Assembly (NCBI GenBank): GCA_001986395.2
Contig: MQVO02000068.1
Location: 1 to 64,000, forward strand
Direction of reading: 5' to 3'
Length of the DNA stretch: 64,000 bases
Source of the DNA: Irpex lacteus
Lineage: Eukaryota; Basidiomycota; Agaricomycetes; Polyporales; Irpicaceae
Positions 54,685 through 64,000 of the stretch are shown piece by piece. The position numbers and the translations under genes are program-made. Under the pieces are notes generated by a model. That model searched no databases, was not told the DNA's origin, and saw only the letters and a list, made by a program, of their open reading frames with translations. How positions within the stretch are numbered: the first letter of the stretch is position 1; every line of letters starts with the position of its first letter.

Positions 54685-57670
54685 ATGGGTGTTCATGGCC
54701 TAACAACCTACCTACGAGCAAATAATGCTGCCATAGCTAGAACACTCGAGTTTACCACAAAATCAGAAGATAGTGTTCGGACTGTCTTTGTAATAGATGG
54801 CTGGTCGTCCGTACTCTCCACCCAATCTTACCCATGACTGCACTGATCACGGACGGCGCAGATTTATCTACGAAACACTGGCACTCCTCGACCTCCCTTG
54901 GGTCTACGGTGGAGAGTACCCTCAATTCTCTTCTGCCGTTCACAAAATTGTACGCGCGTGGCTGAACCTAGGTCTTCAACTCCATTTTGTCTTCGATGGT
55001 GAGCCTACCACATCCTCTGCTATGCTTTAAATCTCGTCCCAACAGCCCGTTACTGAAGGCCCTTTCCCGGAACTCAAGTTCCCCACATTGGTCACACGCG
55101 CAACTTCAAACAGCATCAAACCGTCTCTCCTCTTCTTCCGTACTTCCGCCGTCTCCCGCTCCAAGCCAAAGTTCCTCCGCGAAAGCTTCATGCTCCCGCC
55201 TCGCGCATACGCCGCTTGCGTTCAAACACTCGTAGACCTTCAAGCTTCTTTATCGAAGGGGCTTCATGATGAGGTTTTGGAGCTGCACTTTGCCGACGAA
55301 GAAGGCGACCCGTACGCCGTCGAGTTGGCCGGACGTCTGGGAGGTTACGTCGTCGGTAAGGACTCAGACTTTGTCATACTCAATGCAGAAGGCTACCAAG
55401 GTTACATCCCTCTGGACGACATCCTCTGGATCACCTCAATCACTGACGACGCTACCTCCGTTAGTAATACCATCATCGCAGATGACTCAGAGTGGGGAGA
55501 CAATGACGGGTTCCAGACAGTAGTCAACTCAAAATCCAAACGCAAGGTCGCCGCCAAGCAGAAGACGAGCGTAGAGACCGGGTACGGGATTATACCTCCC
55601 GAAACGTCCTCTTCAGAATCTCTACAGCTATCTGTGACAGTGTACAACCCAGCCGACCTCGCCACCCACTTGGCCATTCCCCTCAGCCTTCTCCCTCTCC
55701 TCGCAGCTTTGGTGGGCAACGACTTCACAGGTCTTTCTCCAGACGAGCCATCCGGAGCATCTACCTCGGGCTTTACGAACCTCCAATGGCTTTTTTTCGA
55801 ACGTCAGTTGACGCTATCCCAACGAATCACCCGCGTAGCCTCTACTCTACACAACATCCTCAAAGCGGCCGTGACCGTTACACCTTCAGGGATAAAGAAA
55901 ACTAAGACGAAGAATAGAGACAAGGATCGTGTGACGAGCGTCATGGAGCTCATCGACCGTGCAGTAAGTGCGTTGATCGTGAGGAACATCGACAGTATGG
56001 CGTCGGGGGAGAAGGAAAGGGTCGTGGAGAGAGTAGTGGAGGCGACTTTACAGTATGCGATACCGAGATGGGAGGGGGAGGTAGGCGAGGAGGGGCGGTT
56101 GTGGACGGGGAAAGTATGTGCGTTGCATGATGTCGGGACATGTCCGTTGGTCCTTTTACGACATCGCTCCCAGCCATCACCGCAAGAGGCTGCTACACCA
56201 TCGGTCTCAGAATACGATGAGGGTGCGTTCCCAGCCTCGCACACCTCGCACACCTCGACCCTTGCTTCCGGTGCTGACCCATCTGAGGATGAAGACCTCA
56301 CCCAGGCACGTGCCCTATACCTCTCAGCCTACCGCCACGGCCACCTCGACCCACACACTCTCGATGTTCTACACACGGGTACGTTCTGGTACCGCCAGTT
56401 TCTCGAGAACCCGGATTTGGAGGCTGTGGCACGAACGTTTGCGAGACCAGTGCAAATGTGGAGCTATGCGATTCTGGACGAGGTGTTTGGGATCCCTGGG
56501 AGGGATGTTGAGGAGGGGGACGAAGATGCGCAGGAAAAAGCGGAGGTGGACGTTGAGGGGGTGGATGAGAACAACGGCGAGGAGGATGAAGAAGATGAGG
56601 ATGAACTGATCGATGTCGTTGAAGAGTCTGACACCGATGCTGAAGACCCTCTTGCGCCACTCAAAGGTGCCCTTCAACAGCTCAACCAAAATGGATCCTC
56701 CTCTTCTTCTCTATCTACCACCGCTGCACAACAGCATCTCTTCTCGTCACAGCAAAACAAGGGCAATACGGAGAATAAGAAGAAAACACGGAAAGTTGTG
56801 GACGAGTATATACGCCGTGGAACACGATTGGCCGTCGAAGAAGTCGAAGTCATGCTTTTATCCGACCTTATCTCATCCGTTCCTTCCCTCCCTCCGTCTC
56901 CTCCATCCCTACAACTAGTCCTACAACCCCCATCGACCCGCGTCCTCGTCCTCCTCCGCGCCATTGACACCCCTCCCGAGCACCTCTCCCCTTTATCCGA
57001 ACTCATACTCGGATTACCCTCTGAGCAAAGGGTTCCTGTGCTATCTTTGAGAGCTGTCGTCCGAAGGCTTGATGTCAGAGCAAGAGAGAGTGGGAGTAGG
57101 GAGCGGGAGAAGGAGAGGTGGACGAAGGACGAGGCGAGGGCGTTCCTAGGGTCCTTCTCCTATTCTTCCTCTATTGAAGGGAACGAGGAGGGTGAGAAGG
57201 AAGAGGTGGAGGTACCGATCGTCGACAGGAACGTACAGCTGAGCGCACAGGTGCTCGCGACAATGGACGCCGTCGAACGGTTAGCAGAGTGTCTGCTCTT
57301 GACGTCCCCAACTTCCTCCTCTTCTTCCTCATCACACCCCCAGCCACCCCCTCCACCCTCAGCTACCTTAACTACCCTCCCACTCCTCCCGAGCCCAGCC
57401 CGCCTGTTCTCAGGCAAGGCCTTTCACTCATACCTCACCTCCACCTCCAATTCTCATGACGGGTCATCGCCGTCGCTCCCATCGAAACTCTGGGAGGCAG
57501 CGACGTTTGGGCTGGAAGAGGCATTTGGCGAGGGAGTGGGCGGGAGGAAGAAACGGAAGAAAGATGCTAGGAAAGCTGGGGAGGTGAGTGGAAGTGGAGG
57601 AGGAGGAGGGAAGAAGACAGTGGCTGTGGGTGGCAAATTTGGGTTGTTGGCTGGGTTGGGTGTCGAGTAA
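54685..57670 (+). CDS. Asteroid-type XPG/FEN1-like nuclease, 956 aa
   Basis: Exons 54685-54806, 54862-54998 and 55059-57670 (2,871 nt, 957 codons). It starts MGVHGLTTYLRANNAAIART with the N-terminal XPG pattern, followed by VFVIDGWSFIYETLALL (metal-binding Asp at about residue 38) and LQLHFVFDG. The I-domain part follows (ALKFPTL-like, SFMLPPRAYAACVQTLVDL). Then comes DPYAVELAGRLGGYVVGKDS with DFVIL (about 168-193), in which the acidic residues and 'GKDSDFV' correspond to the catalytic core of XPG-like enzymes. The start GVHGLTTYL is the hallmark of Asteroid homologues, predicted nucleases of unclear substrate. The C-terminal 600 residues contain acidic (EEDEEDEDELID) and Ser-rich linkers and end with a Gly/Lys tail. 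The first donor is GTCCGT, which is atypical but the only one that avoids a stop and restores DGWSFIYE. Confidence 0.85.
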
Positions 57671-57913
57671 TGCGGTCTAGGGCATTGAGTAACGACTCGG
57701 ACGTGTGCTCAGAGTGTCCGTTCAGGGGACATTGGTGAGTGTTGTATCAATGTCGACATTGTATCTTCAAATGTATCCCGCTACTGCAAACATATTTAGG
57801 TGTTGTATTGTACTACATGTTCTTATCGACGTGTAACACAACTGGCTTCAAATTCGGGTTCTACTCTATCTCTGAATTGGATCAAGTGCAATATTCCTAG
57901 TCATTGGTGCTAC

Positions 57914-58708
57914 TCAAAACTGCTTCTTAGGTGCCTCGGCCGTTCCACTATCATACTTCCTCACGCCCTCTTCCAGCCCCTCCCCCTGGTCGCCCTCAAA
58001 CGCCTTAACATCCGCGCTGTCCATCATTCCCGCCACTTTGTCCGCCTGCCACTTCTTGAATGCAAAACCGGGACCAGTGTGGGAGTAGTCTTTGGCGTTA
58101 GCTTGGTCTTTGTGGTATTTGATTTGGATGAAGTCGGAGGAAGTCGTGGAGGGGTCGAGTGAGAGGGAGACGAGGGCGTTGATTGTAGCGGATTTGACCC
58201 CGCCGGGGAAGGTCCATGTCTGAAATACGCACATATGTGTGTCAAGACCATATGTAAGTCTACCATAAGACAAGAGACGCACCTGCTCGTTCTTGAACTG
58301 AATCAAGCCCGGCTCGTCCACTACGACTTCGTACCCTTCGTTCTTACTCTCCTTGAACAGCTTGGGCAATGCAAACCACTGCCCCGCCATTTTGAACCTG
58401 TTGTTAGCGTAGACGAACTGGTCGTCGTATACGCAGTCTTTGGTGTACCTTTCAACGCGCGTTCGTGTAGGCTGGCAAGAGTACAGCGCGATGATGTCGT
58501 CGAGGAGGGCCTGACGGGCGGGGGAGAGTTTGAGCGATTTGGAGGGGTCGGGGTGGTAGTCGCCTGTGGTGTGAGTTTGACGGACTTCGAAGTTTTCGCC
58601 GGGGAGGGAGGCGTCGGTGGGGAGGGTTGTTGAGGTTGGCTGGGACATTGTGAACGTTCGTGAGAGGAGGCGGTGCGTTGGGCAGAGGATGGTGAGCGAG
58701 CGTAACAT
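57914..58708 (-). CDS. NTF2/SnoaL-like protein, 243 aa
   Basis: Minus-strand exons 58708-58283 and 58219-57914 (732 nt, 244 codons). I start at MLRSLTILCPTHRLLSRTFT, which could act as a short mitochondrial presequence. The frame is open to an upstream ATG at 58783, and MSQPTSTTLPTDASL (58648) is also possible. A TATATGGG/CATATAAACC element at 58735-58744 favours one of the two downstream starts. Core motifs are ARQALLDDIIALYSCQPTRT, RYTKDCVYDDQFVYANNRFK, MAGQWFALPKLF, TWTFPGGVKSATINALVSLS and IKYHKDQANAKDYSH. This 'helix, xYxxDxVYxDP-like, W' layout fits the NTF2-like/SnoaL fold found in many fungal hypothetical proteins. No catalytic role can be given. Confidence 0.75.
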   Translation of the reverse strand: MLRSLTILCPTHRLLSRTFTMSQPTSTTLPTDASLPGENFEVRQTHTTGDYHPDPSKSLKLSPARQALLDDIIALYSCQPTRTRVERYTKDCVYDDQFVYANNRFKMAGQWFALPKLFKESKNEGYEVVVDEPGLIQFKNEQVRLLSYGRLTYGLDTHMCVFQTWTFPGGVKSATINALVSLSLDPSTTSSDFIQIKYHKDQANAKDYSHTGPGFAFKKWQADKVAGMMDSADVKAFEGDQGEGLEEGVRKYDSGTAEAPKKQF

Positions 58709-58734
58709 GAGAGAGGACGGCGCTGGTGTAGTGG

Positions 58735-58744
58735 GTTTATATGG
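58735..58744 (-). promoter_or_regulatory. TATA-like element of the NTF2-like gene
   Basis: On the minus strand it reads CATATAAACC, 30 bp upstream of the ATG at 58708 and about 90 bp upstream of the ATG at 58648. This argues that the 58783 ATG lies upstream of the transcription start. Confidence 0.4.
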
Positions 58745-59008
58745 GTAGGGCGAGTGACGTGATGTGGGGAGGGACGACGACATGACTGACTTTCCGCCTT
58801 CATGTCGGCTTGCGATCGTACCAACTTACTCACTTGCCATATTGGGCTTGCCCGCATGGCCAGCGGATTTGAGTCTCTGTGGTCTAATTTGCGATTGAAT
58901 GTTGAATATCGAGGGTATATAGAGCACGATACTTCCTGGAAATGTCGTTCCGTGAGCCCTAAGTAGTATACATGCAGTGAGTCCGCAGTGACAACATTGC
59001 TTGTCGTT

Positions 59009-60447
59009 TCAATCCCGAACGTTCCGCTCTGCTTGAAATCGACGACAACCATCGTGCTGACATTCATATGTACGAATTTGATGGACCGGAAGGGTCTCTA
59101 AAACCGCAATACTGTCACCATGAGGTACCATAAACGTGGGTGTGAATAAATTCTTGAGGTCCTGCATCTCGTACGCAAGGCATGGGCGTTGGTCGAACGC
59201 TTGTTCGAGCTCCACCTTCACTTCCGCAAGTCGAGGAGCACCAGAGCACCACGCCCTGAACTGATCCCATGCCAGAATATGCGCATCGATTGAAGTCCCT
59301 TGTAGGCTCAGATATGCTTTGCGAAGACAGTTGGTTGGTACCAGCCCTAGGATTCGAACGGCCGCAAGCCAGCTGGCTTCGTGCCCCCTGAACGGATGGC
59401 AGAGCTGCTTGCCGTCTGGATGACGGATGTACTTGAGGATCCCGACGGCGTGTCGAAGGGTAAGAACTATCCTGATCTCCTCCAAGAAGTCACAGGTAGA
59501 AAGAGCATTCTTCATTGCGGCAATGTCGTAATCAGCACCTAGAAGGATGGTGATATTTGTGTCAAAGGCGGGACTCAGGATTTGCAATCTCATCAATACG
59601 TACCACGATCAGTGAAGCAATTGTAACCGGTCTCAATGCATAACCCCGTCAGCGTCGAACCTATGGCCGATACGAGGGTGAAGAACGAGTCCCACTCGGT
59701 GTCATACTCTAGACGGAAAGTCAAGTGGGTAAGATTGTCGAGGGCGCCGACCCTGAGTAAATATGACGGAACGAAGAATCCGCCGACACCCTCTCTCCCA
59801 CACTTCAACTTGCGTATTCGAACATGGCCGATCGCGGTGCTCACTGCGAATGTTTCAACGTCGTCCGTAGTGGGCCGTTCATCCTCGGAGTCTGCAGTGT
59901 CGTCGACTTCAATGCATAACTCGCCGATTTCTGTGAACAGGGAGAGCAGGTTCACGATGCTCGCGCACTGTTCGAGTGGGCCGAACAGGTCATCCTTGAA
60001 TTCGAGTTTTTCTATGGTGTGATCGCCCGAACGGCGCAGAAGGGAGTTGTCCACATTGACCGACCCGTTCCAAACATTAACATGCTCTAATTTCAGATGC
60101 TGAAGTGATGGCAGAGCCTGCGGAAGTGTGTCCAGCTCATCGGCACATATTTTATGGTTGGCGAGGTACACCGCCTGGACGTGCTTCGCTATCTGAGGTG
60201 TACGTGCGAAGTACTGTGCCGTTGGATCCACCTTTTCACCAGGGCCCGAATATGCGAGCATGAGAGAACGAAAGAGATACGGGAGGGCAATGTTGTTCCA
60301 TCGTTTGCAAACGAGCGAGCACGCCGATAAGAATGATTTTGTATCGTTGCGTTGATCTTGACACTTGTCGAAAGGATCTCCCAGACTAAGATCGCCCAAA
60401 GCAGCGAAGATCATGTCCAGAATCTCATCGGGGAAGTCGACAGACAT
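59009..60447 (-). CDS. F-box protein, 457 aa (F-box C2, paralogue of C1)
   Basis: Minus-strand exons 60447-59604 and 59538-59009 (1,374 nt, 458 codons). The start MSVDFPDEILDMIFAALGD aligns with C1; an in-frame extension to 60711 has no counterpart in C1. F-box: FPDEILDMIFAALGD, CSLVCKRWNNIALPYLFRSL. Other shared blocks are ARTPQIAKHVQAVYLANH, CASIVNLLSLFTEIGELCIE, LDNLTHLTFRL, YIRHPDGKQLCHPFRGHEAS, ILAWDQFRAWCSGAPRLAEV and DGCRRFQAERN. In C1 the intron ends CACAG|ATACTG; here the same position reads CACAAATATC, so the AG is gone. A TTCTAG 18 nt further on gives a 65-bp intron and keeps frame, removing six residues (DITILL-equivalent). Without it the first exon would run to a stop within about two codons. 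Confidence 0.82.
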
Positions 60448-60711
60448 TGGATTCTGCAGCCTTCTATCGCGCCTGGACAACGAATAAGTCAGCATGTAGG
60501 TTTCTGGAATGTTTATCATAGTGACAACATGCCGTATACGATCGACCTTCGAGTCCAAGCTGTCGTGAAAAGTATGAAAGACAGCGTTGAGTGCAGGTTG
60601 TTCCGATTTCCTCAAATCGGGTATCTTGTGGTGGAAAAATCCCTCCTTGCACGTGACAAAATATGACGGCTCCGCGGCCCGGTTGTTCTCGGGTTCTTCC
60701 GCGGTGCCCAT

Positions 60712-60953
60712 TCTCGAGCGCTCTTGCTCATATCCGTCGCCGCTTACCTCTCGCTGCCAAGCAATAGGAGTTACTATTTCTGAGTATTATGTACTGACTG
60801 CCGTGTACGAAGACTATGAGTAGCCCGGGCTATAAAGCTGGCCAATTAATGTGAGGCCTAAAAATCACGGTAAGCGTCCAGCCTTACATTGGATACACCA
60901 ACTTGTGCTACTTAACTCTCCACAATAGTTTGTTCGCTGCGACGTTCAGGCTG
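60712..60953. other. Upstream flank of F-box C2
   Basis: No gene. There is a CTATAAAG sequence at 60829, on the opposite strand orientation for this gene, so I do not call it a TATA box. Confidence 0.4.
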
Positions 60954-61385
60954 TTAGCTGGGACTCTCCACTACGGTTGTTGCACTAGTACTGGTACCGA
61001 CAGTTTCACCATCCTCTGGTGACGCCAAGGCGACAGTCTTCTTCCGAGGTAGTGCGTCATTAACGGGGTTAGTAGCGTTCGGAAACAGCCAGTGCTGCAG
61101 CACCTCACCGTCAGCGACCTCAAACGCGATCTTCAGAAGGTGCACGCTCATCACCAAAGCCAACGACGTGTCTCCGAGGGACGGGGAATATTGAAGCTGA
61201 TCACAGCTGCCGGACCTGCGTCGAAAGCAATGGCGACAACAACATCATATGCATACTCTCCTTCATCAGCTCGTCTTTTGCCTCTTAACATTGTACCGCC
61301 GCAGCCAGCCACCACCGACTCTTTTCTCTCGACTCTCTGGCATGTAGAGACTGCACGGTTTCGAAGGCTTCATCAGGGAAAGCCC
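60954..61385 (-). pseudogene. Possible 3' part of an unknown gene
   Basis: On minus, 61380-61290 reads FPDEAFETVQSLHARESREK then SRWWLAAA, a GTACAA...GATCAG intron follows, and 61204-60954 reads LQYSPSLGDTSLALVMSVHL, LKIAFEVADGEVLQHWLFPN and stops after GTSTSATTVVESPS. The joined frame is smooth and the helical, hydrophobic core looks protein-like. There is a stop in frame a few codons upstream and no start, so it is either a truncated gene or the end of one whose upstream exons I cannot find. Family not recognised. Confidence 0.35.
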
Positions 61386-61521
61386 CTTCGCCGTGCACGC
61401 CCAGTCACACGCTTCGCTTCGGATGCCAATAATCTGAGCTAAGTATGGCCTGTCATCAAAGCTTGGACTCTGGCAGCTGTCGCAATATCATTCTCCCATC
61501 TCATACATCCGTCATTCTTCC

Positions 61522-61980
61522 ATGTCCGCTACTTTTGACGGTAAGAATTCTATCAATGCTCCTCTCGAGGGCTTCTTCATTATACTGATACACCTGTACT
61601 ATGACGGGAGCAGGTTCTGAGCCCGTAACACTACAGCAAATTGCTACCACAACAGTAAAGGCTCTGTGTTCTCTCGAGGTTGTGTTCTCTGACGCGATGC
61701 GATACAGGCATCATATGGCAGGTAAAGCTATACGACGAGTTGCGAGATTGCACAACGCATCCGCTCACCTCCGCCACAAGAGAGTCTATCCCGGTTATCG
61801 TCTATTGCCTCTGCCTCTTCCTGCTCGGCAACCAAGCATTTGACCATACCCGCCGTTTTGACTGTGGTGCTCAGCGCAACGTATCCAGCAGCGCTCTGCG
61901 CACCTGCAACCCACTCCGCTTACAGAAATGGCGCCTGTCGGACTTAACAAGTCTCTTGCGTGTTGCGAGGTCGATAGGTT
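61522..61980 (+). pseudogene. Coding-like gene with a frameshift, unknown
   Basis: An exon at 61522-61540 (MSATFDG) joins 61614 onwards across a 73-bp GTAAGA...CAG intron and reads SEPVTLQQIATTTVKALCSL then EVVFSDAMRYRHHMAGK. About 61727-61735 the coding signal shifts to another frame, which continues LYDELRDCTTHPLTSATRES and IPVIVYCLCLFLLGNQAFDH. A one-base indel in ggtaaagc would explain it, either a genuine mutation or an assembly error. No family recognised. Confidence 0.3.
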
Positions 61981-62429
61981 AGTGCTGACCACTTACGGGA
62001 GATGTGTAGGGAATCCGAGTATAGGAAGCTCCGCAATGGGCCGCGAGAGGGTGTACTACTCATAACATTCGAGGTGGCTCCATGCACATTACTCATCCTG
62101 ATGATAAGTAGAGCGGTCATTACTTATACATATGTGCCGTGTCAGTGTATAGAAATCCCTGCTCCTCAAACGATGTACCGTTTTCAAGTTGTCTATACCA
62201 TCTATCTCTGTCACCTCATGCATGCCGTTGCCTCAGCCTTACCTCAAGCTGGTTCTCTCTGGTATTGAGAACTTGTCGCGACCTCATACGTTAAGGGTAC
62301 TGGGCGGGAAGCTTGAGAGTGCTTATACCAAGCCGAGGAAATCGGTACAAGGCGACAGCCGCCTAAAAACAAGTAAGCTTGAGGTCGGGCCAGTCTGTCA
62401 CGCTTAGTCACGGTGTTGCGTAAAAAATT
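61981..62429. other. No gene recognised
   Basis: Short open frames only, without coding character. Confidence 0.4.
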
Positions 62430-62800
62430 CCCAACGGGCATGTAATGTAAGTAAATAATTCGGCTCCCTTGAGGGTGTCGGTAAATAATGTTAGTAACAT
62501 TTGTTTACATTTGGGCGCTCCGACCTGCCCGGCCGGTAAGTAATGTAAGAAACGATGTTTGCCGTTATTAACAGTAAGCACTTATAAGCGCCAGTACTAG
62601 TGCTGTGGCCGCAGTGTCTCGTTAGTATCCTCATCATCTGCTTCGTCATCTGAGTAACGATCCCTCACTTTCCTTTGCGAAGAGAAGGATGTTAACTTGA
62701 TCCCACCTTGCAGCTTTATAGCATGTCGGACACTCGCCATTTATTAACATTTGTTTACATGGGTCGGCCAAGGCTGTCGGTAAATAATGTAAATTATACT
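62430..62800. repeat. Cluster of short AT-rich repeats (GGTAAATAATGT / AACATTTGTTTACAT)
   Basis: The motif GTCGGTAAATAATGT occurs at 62477 and 62779 and AACATTTGTTTACAT at 62498 and 62747. Related forms are at 62441 (TAATGTAAGTAAATAATTCGG) and 62534 (CGGTAAGTAATGTAAG). The mix of direct and near-inverted copies is typical of a decayed transposon end, but no TIR pair can be set firmly. Confidence 0.4.
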
Positions 62801-64000
62801 GCAACAGGGAGTGAGTTGCTCTCAAGCGCGCAATCATTTTGTGATCCGAACCTACTTTTGGTAACGATATCAAACTGGACCTCGGGGACTGCCAGCTCGC
62901 GATACTTACGGTCTTTCACTTCAGTCAGCTTCAGTCCCACTACTGTAGCAGCGGTTGCTCATCCTCATCTCACGAGCCCCTTCATTATCTACTCGGAGCT
63001 GGAGCTGTGATATAGACTTACACATAGTACATTCACACTGACCTGTTAGTAAATCTTTTCTACTAGAGCAGCCTGAGGAATTATACAAACAACCCGACTA
63101 CTTAAACGCAAAGCAGATACGCTATGTTAATGGCTGCCGTAGGAGGGTCACCGGTGGCATCCAATGGTCACCGGTCACTGGTCACTGATGGATTTCCCGA
63201 GGCCTGGTGTCATGCATGGCGCGGCATCCTGCGGTCCTATCTATAGTATGGTTCGATTTGTGTTTTCCTTCTGTCTGGATGGATTTGTGAGTGAGAGCTA
63301 CTCTGTGACTTCGTGTGTTTTATAAGCTGATTGTACTACAAACGATCTCTGCCTGCTGTTGGAGAGCGAACCCGGATCATCACATTGCTGCTTCCGCTTT
63401 TCTCTCCGACCGACTGGTGCCCCTGCCAGTGCTGCACGCGTACACCGGCAAACAATGTCAATCACTACGACGGCACTATAACGACTACCTATTTGATGCC
63501 GCTATCGCCAGACAGTGATCGAATGCTTGAGTGTCTTGTCGCCTAAGAGCGCGAAGTATCGTTACGAATGTTGAAGACGGCTCGGAAGACGAGATTGAAT
63601 CTTTCACTGGCATATTGGAGTCTAATAAGTACGTACTCTGTCTACATGTTGCAATTGTGTCCCTACGTGCTAAACCTATATTAGGCTTGTCAAAGGGCAT
63701 ACCAATGACCCAATTGACCAGCACTTACTATCAGTGCATACAATGGCCGAATGCCATCCTCTGATGTGCCATTGGAGCCCAACAGCCTGGACTGCAGCAA
63801 GTAGCATTGCAACTGCGCGAGAGGCGCTGGACTCATTGTCTGCTCCTGGTAAGTCTCCAATATACCTAGTATCATTAGGTTGTACTATATCTAACAACTT
63901 CACAAGTTGAACGACCGAGCGTGGCGGCGAGGCAAGCTCAGCCTCGGTAATAGAAGGTTTATTCGGCGCTGATTCTTGGTTTGTAGCTTACTGCCACTGG
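62801..64000. other. Gene-poor end of window
   Basis: No supported gene. 63147-63190 holds short direct repeats of GGTCACCGGT/GGTCACTGG. Plus-strand 63545-63765 reads NVEDGSEDEIESFTGILESN then KYVLCLHVAIVSLRAKPIL, and 63770-63850 reads WTAASSIATAREALDSLSAP before a GTAAGT donor. Both are coding-like scraps that could belong to a gene continuing beyond the window. Confidence 0.3.

Noticed and set aside
60448..60711. N-terminal 88-residue extension of F-box C2
   Set aside because: Paralogue C1 begins at the aligned ATG (60447 equivalent) and has no similar upstream sequence; the extension is probably leader.
1..64000. tRNA and rRNA genes
   Set aside because: I looked for B-box (GGTTCGANNCC) and conserved rRNA motifs and saw none that fold with a partner. 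A tRNAscan run could still find a divergent one.

Overview
The window is the left end of a chromosome from a filamentous fungus, most likely an Agaricomycete (mushroom-forming basidiomycete). The evidence is short, frequent introns (about 47-87 bp, GTRNGT...YAG), compact intergenic spaces, many F-box paralogues, Ser/Pro-rich disordered proteins, and a telomere array at base 1. The telomere unit is the 5-mer CCTAA/TTAGG rather than the TTAGGG usual in fungi. I rebuilt each gene by joining exons by hand; every confident model keeps an open frame across all junctions and has a total length divisible by three. Species and database matches could not be checked.

Layout. 0-8 kb is subtelomeric: telomere, a truncated Argonaute N-terminal fragment, a 389-bp tandem repeat with interstitial telomere units, a GTGCGAC minisatellite, a MITE-like element with about 48-bp inverted repeats, an AT-rich stretch, and a GC-rich stretch with palindromic GCCGGCTAAGCCGGC motifs but no secure gene. 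8-18 kb holds two large divergent genes: a disordered 1,231-aa protein (minus) and a 1,497-aa protein with a C-terminal BRCT domain and an array of CDK-type TP sites (plus). Their shared promoter carries three ACGCGT (MCB-like) boxes.

18.5-31 kb is a duplicated accessory block. F-box genes alternate with genes of an unassigned family marked by 'HALWWPEP'. One copy is on plus, one inverted copy on minus, and degraded remnants with shared flanking repeats lie between and beyond. 31.5-33.9 kb has another F-box gene; a fragment of its 3' end sits at 29.3-29.6 kb. 34.0-41.3 kb carries three tandem paralogues of a second unassigned family (436, 425 and 416 aa); the last two lie in about 2.47-kb tandem units. 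41.6-43.3 kb is a secreted A1 aspartic protease. 44.0-45.4 kb is an F-box gene whose inverted paralogue lies at 59.0-60.4 kb.

46-58.7 kb looks like core genome: a coiled-coil protein, a small charged unknown, a mitochondrial-type NAD kinase divergent from an Asteroid-type XPG nuclease, and an NTF2/SnoaL-like protein. 60.7-64 kb holds only fragments and short repeats.

Nothing is operonic. The strongest candidate for an undescribed system is the repeated pairing of an F-box gene (substrate receptor of an SCF ubiquitin ligase) with the HALWWPEP gene. This is inferred from gene order and duplication only.
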